From: Spirochaetota bacterium
GTDB lineage: Bacteria > Spirochaetota > UBA4802 > UB4802
DNA length: 45,972 bases
NCBI GenBank assembly: GCA_040756435.1
Contig: JBFLZD010000029.1
Span: 1-45,972, forward strand
Direction of reading: 5' to 3'
A program made the translations under genes and the position numbers. The notes under the pieces were generated by a model that searched no databases, had not been told where the DNA came from, and worked only from the letters and a program-made list of their open reading frames with translations. Positions 17,614 to 25,572 of the stretch are shown here, piece after piece; the stretch's first letter is position 1, and every line of letters begins with the position of its first letter.

Positions 17614-17645
17614 AAAGGGGCTATAACACTTAGCCCCTTTTTTTA
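17614..17645 (+). terminator. Rho-independent terminator of the psr-yedE-rhodanese operon
   Basis: AAAGGGGCTA (17614-17623) pairs with TAGCCCCTTT (17631-17640) around a 7-base loop, followed by a T run. It lies 26 bases after the rhodanese stop codon and closes the sulfur island on the right. Confidence 0.93.
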
Positions 17646-17717
17646 TTTGATTTCGTAGTATACTATAGTTATTAATGTTTCATAGGTAATTTAAAAAAAA
17701 TAATAAAAGATTGCAAT

Positions 17718-17897
17718 ATGGTAAACGAAAAAGAACCATTTAACAGTGAAGAAAGAATGAATGATAATCCTCAAAAGGCACTTTTTGCACTTCAAATGTA
17801 TTTAAATCGCTTTATGTGGATTTCCACACGGGAGATAGTTACTGGTGTAAGCTCGTTATATTATAATGATACCAAAAGTGATAAAAAAACCGAATGA
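17718..17897 (+). CDS. Small hypothetical protein (59 residues)
   Basis: An ATG at 17718 opens a 59-codon frame ending at TGA 17895-17897. The product is charged at both ends with a central amphipathic stretch (ALFALQMYLNRFMWIS), so it could be a small regulator or membrane-associated peptide. Codon use looks like that of its neighbours. The ribosome binding site is weak. It lies just after the sulfur-operon terminator and convergent with the pectinacetylesterase-family gene. I know no family for it. Confidence 0.45.
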   Translation: MVNEKEPFNSEERMNDNPQKALFALQMYLNRFMWISTREIVTGVSSLYYNDTKSDKKTE

Positions 17898-17931
17898 GCA
17901 TTTCCATATAATAGCACAATAGCGAATATGG

Positions 17932-19182
17932 TTACTGGCAAACTACATTTTCCGGTTGCTGACAATCAGTACAAACAACGTTTGTGAAAGTTGCACCTCC
18001 TTCAACAATGCTGCGCAACCAGTCAACAAAACGAACATCATTTACTGTCAGTGTATACACTTCGTTGTTCATGAGTATCGTATGAACCTCGCCAGGTGAA
18101 ATAAAATAGGCATAATTATTGGGATCTGTGGTCAAATTAGCAACAGTCGTATCTAAAATTGATAGCATTTCATCATGCCAATCGCACCATACACTTTCAA
18201 GGGGGTTATACCAGTTTTCATAATCTGTTCCAGGATTTTCTATATTCAGCATCACATTATAAAAGAAAACCTGATTTTCATCCCATGCAGCAGTGTATTG
18301 TCCAAAGCGATAGTTACTGTAAAAATTGGCTATTGTTGAATAAAGATCTGCAATGGTTAATCCATCAATATTATATGAATCAAACTCATGAAAAGTTCCT
18401 GTATCAGGCAAGGAAGCACCCCATAGCGTATCAATATTTTGTTTGAACGTATTAGTGATAACTCCATTGCCGGCATCTCCCAAAAGGTGAATTTCTGAGT
18501 TAGTAAATTCCTCTGCAATATACGGAAAATTGAATATTGCACCATAAGAGCCGGCACTAATGCCAGTTACAAAAATAACATCTGGATCAGGATTTTTAAA
18601 GTGGTCTTTAAGCCATTGCAGTACTAGCTGAAAATTTACATGACCTCTATGGCGAATTGTTGCACTTAAAGTATTTTTTGTATATTCGGTGTCACTCTGC
18701 CCCCAGTGGAGATCGCCTGTGCAATAGGGTATATACACAAAATTCCAGTCTTTAAAAGGATTTTCAGGATTAGTAAAATCAAATATTCCACTATAACCCA
18801 TAGACTTTGCTTGCCCATTGCTTATTAAATTGAGAATATCTGCATTGTCATAATACATAAGCTCTTCTGAATACGTTGGTTTTTCCACACAATTGTTATA
18901 GTGCCAGCATGCACCACCACCCTGGAAATAAATGACTAACTTATTGGTTGTACCATAGCGGACAAAAAATAAAAACTTTGAGCTTGCAGTTGAGGGGTGA
19001 TTTGAGCAGGATGGTGACAATCCATTATAATAGAATGAAGCATAACTACCGTTATCTGCAGTTTCCCAGTCAATCTGCTGCCAGTAGTTTGTAGGTGTAT
19101 TAGAGTCAGAATTAGAACCTGAATCTCCACAGTTTGTAAGAAAAATGATTGCTGCAATTAGAAAAATATATTTATAATTCAT
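17932..19182 (-). CDS. Pectinacetylesterase-family lipoprotein (alpha/beta hydrolase)
   Basis: The 416-residue protein begins with a hydrophobic signal ending in FLTNC, a loose lipobox with Asn before the Cys, then a Ser/Asn/Asp linker, so it is likely a surface or periplasmic lipoprotein. The mature part has the family motifs FQGGGACW and TGISAGSYGA (GxSxG nucleophile serine), with a late GEVHTI segment giving the histidine. Related proteins include plant pectin acetylesterases and animal Notum, so deacylation of a carbohydrate or lipid ester is plausible; the substrate is unknown. ATG 19182 was chosen because AGGAGG stands 7 bases upstream; a TTG at 19188 is in frame. Confidence 0.86.
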   Translation of the reverse strand: MNYKYIFLIAAIIFLTNCGDSGSNSDSNTPTNYWQQIDWETADNGSYASFYYNGLSPSCSNHPSTASSKFLFFVRYGTTNKLVIYFQGGGACWHYNNCVEKPTYSEELMYYDNADILNLISNGQAKSMGYSGIFDFTNPENPFKDWNFVYIPYCTGDLHWGQSDTEYTKNTLSATIRHRGHVNFQLVLQWLKDHFKNPDPDVIFVTGISAGSYGAIFNFPYIAEEFTNSEIHLLGDAGNGVITNTFKQNIDTLWGASLPDTGTFHEFDSYNIDGLTIADLYSTIANFYSNYRFGQYTAAWDENQVFFYNVMLNIENPGTDYENWYNPLESVWCDWHDEMLSILDTTVANLTTDPNNYAYFISPGEVHTILMNNEVYTLTVNDVRFVDWLRSIVEGGATFTNVVCTDCQQPENVVCQ

Positions 19183-19422
19183 ATGCAAACCTCCTATTTA
19201 TTTATATTTGAAAATATATCAATGTGTATTAAAAAAAGCAATTCAAATCTACATATATTTTTGTGATTTTATTTTCAGTGCTCATTAATAAAAATATTTT
19301 AAGTATACAGCAATGAATTATTTAGTTCCACTGTTAGTGGAGGAGGGAATAAAGCATTTGGTCACTTAAAAAAGCTAAGGAATAATTACTGAATTGTTTT
19401 AATACATTACTTTTTATAAAAT

Positions 19423-19452
19423 AAAGAAAGCAGGATAGTCTCCTGCTTCTTT
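19423..19452 (-). terminator. Probable terminator after the DUF2892 gene
   Basis: GCAGGA (19430-19435) and TCCTGC (19441-19446) pair around a 5-base loop, with A/T-rich arms extending the stem through one bulge. On the minus strand a T-rich tract follows. It lies 24 bases beyond the stop of the small gene at 19476. Confidence 0.65.
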
Positions 19453-19475
19453 AGATTATGATACCAAAAAAAATT

Positions 19476-19703
19476 TTATTCAGCATCAACCTCAGCTGCA
19501 CATGATTCCTTGCATGTGCTAACCTTTAAAAGATCATATGCCCAGCAGTAACCACTATAGGCTGAATACAGCACTGCTAATCCCAGCGCCAGGAATAGTA
19601 TGGTCCCTATTGCACCTGGTTTTAAAACAAAGATTTGAAGTAAAAAAGAAACCCCAATTAAAACCCTGATATACCTATCAGCTGGTCCAACATTCTTTTT
19701 CAT
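19476..19703 (-). CDS. DUF2892 (YgaP-type) small membrane protein
   Basis: The 75-residue protein starts MKKNVGPADRYIRVLIG, the hallmark of DUF2892, and has two hydrophobic helices forming a hairpin. It ends with a cysteine-bearing tail (STCKESCAAE). In E. coli YgaP this module anchors a rhodanese domain in the membrane; alone it is often found near sulfur-transfer genes. It is about 2 kb from the cysteine-lacking rhodanese of the sulfur island, so a functional link is possible but not shown. Confidence 0.85.
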   Translation of the reverse strand: MKKNVGPADRYIRVLIGVSFLLQIFVLKPGAIGTILFLALGLAVLYSAYSGYCWAYDLLKVSTCKESCAAEVDAE

Positions 19704-19793
19704 ATATCACCTCTGAATAGCAAAATTAAAATATAAAGAATTATCACAAAGTATATGTTTTTTATACAATAAAAATATGGCAAGTATTTTTTA

Positions 19794-20702
19794 TTATTCA
19801 GCAGTCAAAATTTCTTCTGACATTATGGGCAGGCAACCATTACAAGTAAATGGATGTTGTAGGGTAACATTAATATCATAAGCACTTTTATATGATTCGG
19901 ATTCGTGGTCACGTAATCTAATTAAAAGTTTGTTGGAACCTTCCTGGAAAAAGAACATCCGTGATTCCACATTCATAGTTGGATCTTTACGTATTCCGCA
20001 TACATTGATAAAAAGAACATTCCCAAATTCTGGTGCAAATCTACTATTTTGCTGTAACCATACTGGCATATGAATATGCCCGCTTATCCATACGTCCACA
20101 TGGTATTTTTTTAATACTTTTTCAAAGCGCTCTGAGTTGATTATGTTGTGTTTTTGAGAAAATGACCCAAGTAATTTACTGTTTTTCAGTGGTGCATGGG
20201 TTACGGTAATAATAATCTTATTCTGATTGGATATCACAATGTTTTTCCACCATTGAAATGTTTCATCGGAAAGATAGGTTGGCGGTCTTCCACGTTCGTT
20301 GGACATAAATATAAAAATTATATTCCCAAAAGTAACTGTATATTTTAAAGGTTTAGCAATATATTTTTGATAGCCAGTTATATTTTTCCATTCATGGTTG
20401 CCTGCAATTTCATACCAGTATTGAATGTTTGCCTGTTTTCGTAATTCAATAAACCATTCAAAGTCCTCATTTGACGTTTTGTGCTGCACAATATCGCCTG
20501 CAACGATAGCAATGATTGGGTATGGTTTAATGTTTTTTAAATCTTCGATAGCTCTTTTATAGTGCCATCTATCGGCTTTATATACAGGCTGGATATCGGA
20601 ATGTACCCACACAGTATAGGTGGATGTTGTTGGCATGTATTGCTTGCAGCATGCTGGCACTATAAGCAATAGTATAATTACTATACTGTGATATTTTTTC
20701 AT
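19794..20702 (-). CDS. Calcineurin-like metallophosphoesterase lipoprotein
   Basis: The 302-residue protein begins with MKKYHSIVIILLLIVPACC, a signal with a plausible lipobox at PAC, so it is exported. The metallophosphoesterase blocks are HSDIQ, VAGDIV, AGNHEW, VTHAP and SGHIHMP, which bind two metal ions and phosphate; the first block has Gln where His is usual. The C-terminus (GCLPIMSEE) has two close cysteines region (CNGC). Such proteins cleave phosphomono- or diesters; the substrate is unknown. It is transcribed alone, divergent from the HD-GYP gene. Confidence 0.85.
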   Translation of the reverse strand: MKKYHSIVIILLLIVPACCKQYMPTTSTYTVWVHSDIQPVYKADRWHYKRAIEDLKNIKPYPIIAIVAGDIVQHKTSNEDFEWFIELRKQANIQYWYEIAGNHEWKNITGYQKYIAKPLKYTVTFGNIIFIFMSNERGRPPTYLSDETFQWWKNIVISNQNKIIITVTHAPLKNSKLLGSFSQKHNIINSERFEKVLKKYHVDVWISGHIHMPVWLQQNSRFAPEFGNVLFINVCGIRKDPTMNVESRMFFFQEGSNKLLIRLRDHESESYKSAYDINVTLQHPFTCNGCLPIMSEEILTAE

Positions 20703-20820
20703 GGGATTATTTATTATAAACTATCGCACAAATGCTTTTAAATGTAAAAAAAATATTGCAACAAATACAATACTGTATCATAATTAACATTAAATCAAGT
20801 TAATTTTATTAGTATGTGTT

Positions 20821-22092
20821 ATGGAAAAAGACAATATCACAATTGATACATCCCGCTTTCAGGAAATATCCATATCATATTTAAAGAAACTGAGCGGCGA
20901 TAAATTACTGACATTTGATGTACTGGATCAAAATGGCAATACTGTTTTTTCCGCAGGGCAGGCACTTAATGATGAATTGCTGAAAAAGAAATCGGAAGAA
21001 GGGGTCAAGTTTTTTATCCCCCGTGTTACGGAAACCATTGGTGTTTATGACCGTGAAATTATTGACATGAAAAAACTAAAGGCTATTGCTGATGATACAG
21101 CAACTATGTATGTTGATATACGTAAAACAGGCAGAATGTCGTATGAGCAGTTTTTGCAGTCACATAATCAGCTGGCAGCAATAGTTGATAGCTTGCGAGC
21201 AGAAGATAAAACAGGTGGTGTGTTGTCATTGCTGAAAGAAATCAAAGAATTTGATTATATTACGTACACGCATTCGGTTAATGTTGGTGTGCTGGCAATG
21301 ATTTTAGTGTATAAGGAGCTTTCAACAGGGGATAAAGTTAAATTGGCAGCTCTGGCGGGATACCTTCACGATATTGGCAAATTGAGAGTTGATCAGACTA
21401 TAATTCAGAAACCTGGATTGCTGTCGTATGATGAATTTAAAAAAGTATTGGAACATACCAGGGAAGGCTACAGAATTCTTGATAGCGTGGTGGACTCTAC
21501 TGGGCGAAAGGTTGTCCCCAACATCATAAAATATGTGGCACTGTTTCATCACCGTAAGTTGCAAAGCCCGGGATATCCATTTCGTGATGATGATAAAGAT
21601 AAATCCCGTGAAACACAATATAATGAGCTTCCCGACCTTGCACGCATCATGGGCATTTGCGATATGTATGATGCACTTACCAGTGCAACGCCATTCAGAA
21701 TGCCCATGTCGGTGGACAAAGCATTACGATATATCCTCAACCTTTCTAATTATCTCTATTCCACTGATGATGTGCACCGCTTTATTAAAGTTTTGGGACT
21801 TTCGCTAAATAAGGGAAATCCATTTTTGCGGACCGGTGATTTCATAATGCTTGAGTCTGAAAAGGTCAGTTTAGATACCCGTAAAAAAGTAAGAGTATAT
21901 GAGATAGCACGTATTGAAGACATATCGCGTATTAATTTTATGAATCCCAGAGTAATGATCTTTTACGATGTAGTGCGAAATAAAAAATTGAACAACATAA
22001 CTGTAGATTTGCGGTATGATACAAGCCGAAGAATTGTGCGTGTATTTGAAAGCACCCGTATTCGTGAAATGCTATTGCGACAGCTTAAATAG
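20821..22092 (+). CDS. HD-GYP domain cyclic-di-GMP phosphodiesterase
   Basis: The 423-residue protein has an N-terminal region of about 140 residues without a clear receiver domain. The HD-GYP domain includes YLHDIGKLRV (His183, Asp184, Lys187), an EHTREGY motif, HHRKLQSPGYP (HH at 243-244, GYP at 251-253) and ICDMYDALTS. These are the metal-binding and GYP signatures of enzymes that linearise c-di-GMP. About 100 residues follow the domain with no named motif. The next gene, 8 bases downstream, encodes a stand-alone receiver protein, so the two form a signalling pair. No clear ribosome binding site precedes the ATG. Confidence 0.9.
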   Translation: MEKDNITIDTSRFQEISISYLKKLSGDKLLTFDVLDQNGNTVFSAGQALNDELLKKKSEEGVKFFIPRVTETIGVYDREIIDMKKLKAIADDTATMYVDIRKTGRMSYEQFLQSHNQLAAIVDSLRAEDKTGGVLSLLKEIKEFDYITYTHSVNVGVLAMILVYKELSTGDKVKLAALAGYLHDIGKLRVDQTIIQKPGLLSYDEFKKVLEHTREGYRILDSVVDSTGRKVVPNIIKYVALFHHRKLQSPGYPFRDDDKDKSRETQYNELPDLARIMGICDMYDALTSATPFRMPMSVDKALRYILNLSNYLYSTDDVHRFIKVLGLSLNKGNPFLRTGDFIMLESEKVSLDTRKKVRVYEIARIEDISRINFMNPRVMIFYDVVRNKKLNNITVDLRYDTSRRIVRVFESTRIREMLLRQLK

Positions 22093-22100
22093 GTGGTGGT

Positions 22101-22469
22101 ATGAATCCAATATTGCTGGTTTTTGATAATGATAGATTTGCCCAGCTATTGCAGTTTGTACTGACAACTGCGGGCTATACAATTGAACGCTGCAATGACC
22201 CTTTGGCTCTGTTTGAAAAAGTAAAGGAAACAAATCCTCCTCTTATAGTAATGGATATTTTTTTAAAGCATATAGATGGCCTTTATTTGCTGGAACGTTT
22301 GTACGCTGTCAAGGAATATGCACAAATTCCAGTCCTTATAGTATCTTCCCGCAATGAACCGCTGGCTGTTTTTGATGCATTGGAGCGCGGTGCAGCTGAT
22401 TATTTAGCTGCACCCATCAATGAAGACATGCTGATTGACAAAGTTAATAAATTATTGAAAGGAAACTAA
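22101..22469 (+). CDS. Single-domain response regulator (CheY-like) with a missing switch lysine
   Basis: The 122-residue receiver domain has the acidic pair Asp9/Asp11, the phospho-acceptor Asp52 in VMDIFL and Ser82/Ser83 at the Thr/Ser switch position. The lysine that normally precedes Pro near the end (KP) is replaced by alanine (YLAAPIN, Ala104). Such changes often alter or abolish phosphorylation-driven switching. It starts 8 bases after the HD-GYP gene with AGGTGGT as ribosome binding site, so it probably works with it. Confidence 0.88.
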   Translation: MNPILLVFDNDRFAQLLQFVLTTAGYTIERCNDPLALFEKVKETNPPLIVMDIFLKHIDGLYLLERLYAVKEYAQIPVLIVSSRNEPLAVFDALERGAADYLAAPINEDMLIDKVNKLLKGN

Positions 22470-22636
22470 AACAAACACTGTTGTTTTGAATTAATTCCAT
22501 CCGACAAATGTAGTAGTGCATCAGGTTAACAATTACGTTGCCAATAATGACTATTCTTTTTAAAAAATCTTTGCTATACAAAAATTGAAGTTGGTATCAC
22601 TTTATTGGAAATTTTACTATTGAGGAAGAAACACGT

Positions 22637-23653
22637 ATGAAAAAATGTATTGTTTTGCTTATGGTGCTTATATCAGGATGTTCCTCATTAAATGGTGTAT
22701 CACATAAAGAGGATACAAGCCTAACACAATCTACCCAAAATCCATATCAGATAGCAGACAATCTTGAATTCAATGAAGTGTGGGCATACCTCATGAAAGG
22801 TGAAGAAGATAAAATTATGGGGGATGAGCCCATTACTGATCTTTGCTATTTCAGCGCAAAAGTAACTGGAAAAGGGCAGATAACTGGCGATTATGCACCA
22901 GTTGAAAGTAAGTTTAACAATAAAATCAGACATCATATCGTCATAGCTGTTCTTGATAATTTTGCACTCATGCATTTTGTACTTAATCCTGATTTGCCTG
23001 TTTTAAAAAAATTTATTAATGACATATGCACAGTGGCTTCAAAATTTGATGGAGTGCAGATAGATTTTGAATCGGTTGCTTCATCGGATGCTGCATGGTT
23101 CTTTAGCTTTTTAGCACAGTTGCGTTCTACTCTGGGAAAAGATAAAATGCTTTCAGTTGCTCTTCCAGCACGCAGAACCCGAATAGCCGATGCATATGAT
23201 TATCCTTCCATAGCAGCAATAGCTGATAGAGTTATCATTATGGCATATGACCAGCACTGGTCAGGAAGTAATCCAGGTCCAATAGCTGGATTATCATGGT
23301 GCAGGGAAGTAGCTGAGTTTGCAAAGAGTTTTATACCAAAAGAAAAGCTCATTATGGGTTTGCCACTATATGGAAGGGCATGGCAGGACAAAAATTTTAA
23401 CAAATCAGTTCATTACAAGCATGTAGAGGAAATGATAAAAACATCAAACATTCAACCACACTATGACCCAGAGAATGGTGCATATTTTGAGTATGAGGAA
23501 AAGGTGAAAGTGCGAGTTTATTTTACTGATCAGCGTGCAATATTTGACAGGCTAAAATTGTATTCATCAATGTCAATTGACAATGTTGCTTTCTGGCGTA
23601 TAGGGCAGGGACCCAGTGGTATGTGGCAGGGTATCAGTACCAAAAGTTTGTAA
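22637..23653 (+). CDS. Glycoside hydrolase family 18-like lipoprotein (YaaH/chitinase-type)
   Basis: The 338-residue protein starts with a lipoprotein signal ending in LISGC. The GH18 catalytic strand is FDGVQIDFES, with the general acid at Glu145, and the later MAYDQHWSGS and GLPLYGRAW segments are typical of the spore-germination YaaH-like branch of GH18. Such enzymes cleave or bind N-acetylglucosamine polymers including peptidoglycan. GAGGAAG stands before the ATG. The 3' end abuts the RNA methyltransferase gene, 14 bases before its chosen start. Confidence 0.86.
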   Translation: MKKCIVLLMVLISGCSSLNGVSHKEDTSLTQSTQNPYQIADNLEFNEVWAYLMKGEEDKIMGDEPITDLCYFSAKVTGKGQITGDYAPVESKFNNKIRHHIVIAVLDNFALMHFVLNPDLPVLKKFINDICTVASKFDGVQIDFESVASSDAAWFFSFLAQLRSTLGKDKMLSVALPARRTRIADAYDYPSIAAIADRVIIMAYDQHWSGSNPGPIAGLSWCREVAEFAKSFIPKEKLIMGLPLYGRAWQDKNFNKSVHYKHVEEMIKTSNIQPHYDPENGAYFEYEEKVKVRVYFTDQRAIFDRLKLYSSMSIDNVAFWRIGQGPSGMWQGISTKSL

Positions 23654-23667
23654 TATATAATGGTGAA

Positions 23668-24210
23668 ATGAAAAAATTATCATATGAAGATATAAAGATC
23701 AATCGTCCTGATTTGCAGGATCTTTTCAGATTACCTCGATTCCCTGTAGTTACTGTTCTTGAAAATATCCGAAGCCTGTATAATGTTGGTTCAATGTTCA
23801 GGACCGCTGATGCAGCACGTATTGCGTATATGTATCTATGTGGTTACACACCACATCCCCCACGTAAAGAAATTGAAAAAACAGCCCTGGGCAGTACTGA
23901 AAGCGTACCATGGGAACATTCCATCAAACCTGCAGCCGTTATCAGGATGTTGAAGAATCAGGGTTTTACCATTGCAGCACTGGAACACACCACAGCAAGC
24001 ATATCGTATTATACATATGATTATTCATTTCCGCTGTGTATTGTGGTTGGCAATGAGGTTGAAGGCATCAGCAATGAAGTAATTTCTATGTGTGATGTAG
24101 CACTTGAGATCCCCATGTTTGGGATTAAACATTCACTTAATGTGGCTGTAGCATACGGTATTGTTGTGTATCATTCTGTTATGGTGTATCAAATACACAG
24201 GGAACAATGA
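23668..24210 (+). CDS. SpoU/TrmH-family RNA 2'-O-methyltransferase
   Basis: The 180-residue protein is a SPOUT-class enzyme. Motif 1 is LENIRSLYNVGSMFRTADAAR, here split as NIRSLYNVGSMFRTADA; motif 2 is IVVGNEVEGIS; motif 3 is EIPMFGIKHSLNVAVAYGI, the trefoil-knot S-adenosylmethionine site. It lacks an extra N-terminal RNA-binding domain, so it is a minimal SpoU protein acting on tRNA or rRNA. I chose ATG 23668 over an in-frame ATG at 23623 that lies inside the GH18 gene. The stop overlaps the next start (ATGA). Confidence 0.87.
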   Translation: MKKLSYEDIKINRPDLQDLFRLPRFPVVTVLENIRSLYNVGSMFRTADAARIAYMYLCGYTPHPPRKEIEKTALGSTESVPWEHSIKPAAVIRMLKNQGFTIAALEHTTASISYYTYDYSFPLCIVVGNEVEGISNEVISMCDVALEIPMFGIKHSLNVAVAYGIVVYHSVMVYQIHREQ

Positions 24211-25376
24211 CTATGCGTAAAGTTATTTTAAAACAGGGCAAAGAAAAATCTGTATTGCAACATCATCCCTGGATTTTTTCAGGGGCGATAGAACATGCAG
24301 AGGCCTTTGATGGTGAAATGGTAGCAGTGTGTAAGCATGATGGCAGTATACTTGCGTGGGGATATTACAACAGCCGTACAGATATAGCTGTGAGATTGCT
24401 GACATTTGGTGAAAGCCAACCTGATACTGATCTTCTGGTACAAAGAGTTCGTACTTCACTGCAGCTACGTGAAATATCAGGCGTTACACAATGTACCAAT
24501 GCATATAGGCTCATCCATTCAGAAGGCGATATGGTGCCAGGGATAATTGTTGATTGGTATAATGGGCATTGTGTCATGCAGGTGTTAACGTTAGGCATGG
24601 AGCAATTAAAAGGAACTATCGCGCAGATAATAATGGATGAATTGAATCCAGTGAGCATATTTGAGCGCAGTGATCATGAAGGAAGAAAAATTGAAGGTTT
24701 GCATCCAGTTAATCAGCAGTTGTATGGTGTAACACCGGAAATGATTGAAATAAATGAGAATAGCATGAGATTTTATGTTGATGTCAGGCGTGGACAAAAA
24801 ACAGGATTTTTCTGTGATCAACGGGATAATCGAAAAACGGTAAAACAACTTGCGCAGGGGAGTGAGGTGTTGAATCTTTTTTCATATTCGGGTGGTTTTT
24901 CAGTTGCTGCGCTTTCTGGTGGTGCACAGGTTGTGATATCAGTTGACAGCTCAAAAGGTGCTCTAGATTTAGCAGTGAAAAATTGTCAGCTGAATGGAGT
25001 GCATGTTCAGCATACGGTTGTAAAATCAGATGTGTTTGATTATATCAATGAACACATGATTACTCAGAATTTTGTTGTGTGTGACCCACCTGCGCTTGCA
25101 AAAAATAAAGCAGGAGTACCACATGCCCTTCGTGGCTATAAGGAATTGAATCTTAAAATTATAAAAAAAATCCCACGCAATTCGTTGCTTTTAACCTGTT
25201 CGTGTTCACGGTTTATTGATAGCAAACTTTTTCAACAGGTCATATTTGGTGCAGCATTTGATGCTGGACGTGACGTCCAGATAATAGGAAAATTTATGCA
25301 ACCTGCCGATCATCCCATTTCAATATACTGCCCCGAAACTGAATATCTGAAAGCGTTCCTATTATATATCAGATAA
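24207..25376 (+). CDS. RlmI-like 23S rRNA (cytosine-C5) methyltransferase
   Basis: The 389-residue protein has an N-terminal PUA-like RNA-binding region (HHPWIFSGAIEH) and a Rossmann methyltransferase with FFCDQRDNRK, VLNLFSYSGGFSVAA (SAM motif I), VVCDPPALAK and a late LTCSCSRF carrying the cysteine. This is the layout of RlmI/YccW enzymes that make m5C in 23S rRNA. It starts within the stop codon of the SpoU gene by a 4-base ATGA overlap, so the two RNA methyltransferases are coupled. It contains one copy of the GGAACTATCGC motif. Confidence 0.88.
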   Translation: MTMRKVILKQGKEKSVLQHHPWIFSGAIEHAEAFDGEMVAVCKHDGSILAWGYYNSRTDIAVRLLTFGESQPDTDLLVQRVRTSLQLREISGVTQCTNAYRLIHSEGDMVPGIIVDWYNGHCVMQVLTLGMEQLKGTIAQIIMDELNPVSIFERSDHEGRKIEGLHPVNQQLYGVTPEMIEINENSMRFYVDVRRGQKTGFFCDQRDNRKTVKQLAQGSEVLNLFSYSGGFSVAALSGGAQVVISVDSSKGALDLAVKNCQLNGVHVQHTVVKSDVFDYINEHMITQNFVVCDPPALAKNKAGVPHALRGYKELNLKIIKKIPRNSLLLTCSCSRFIDSKLFQQVIFGAAFDAGRDVQIIGKFMQPADHPISIYCPETEYLKAFLLYIR

Positions 25377-25445
25377 AAGAGAAATTATCGAAATCTAAAA
25401 TATCAGGTGACTATCGAAAAAAAATTGGAATTTTTTTAAATTATC

Positions 25446-25481
25446 TTGACAGACACAAGATATACTACTATAATGGTAGTA
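25446..25481 (+). promoter_or_regulatory. Near-consensus promoter with a dyad over the -10, upstream of nifUS
   Basis: TTGACA (25446-25451) and TATAAT (25469-25474) are both perfect and 17 bases apart. TACTAC (25463-25468) and GTAGTA (25476-25481) form an inverted repeat around the -10. This is where a repressor such as an IscR/Rrf2-type Fe-S sensor would act. The factor is not in the window. Confidence 0.75.
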
Positions 25482-25572
25482 ATTAAAGGTTATAAATGCT
25501 TTTGCAAAATTAGATTGATTTTTTTTATTGTTAGGTTTGTTGGTATTGTAGAAGCACAAGAGGAGATTTACC

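Noticed and set aside
22468-22487. AAAACAA/TTGTTTT pairing after the receiver gene considered as a terminator
   Set aside because: The stem is almost all A-T and no clear T run follows.
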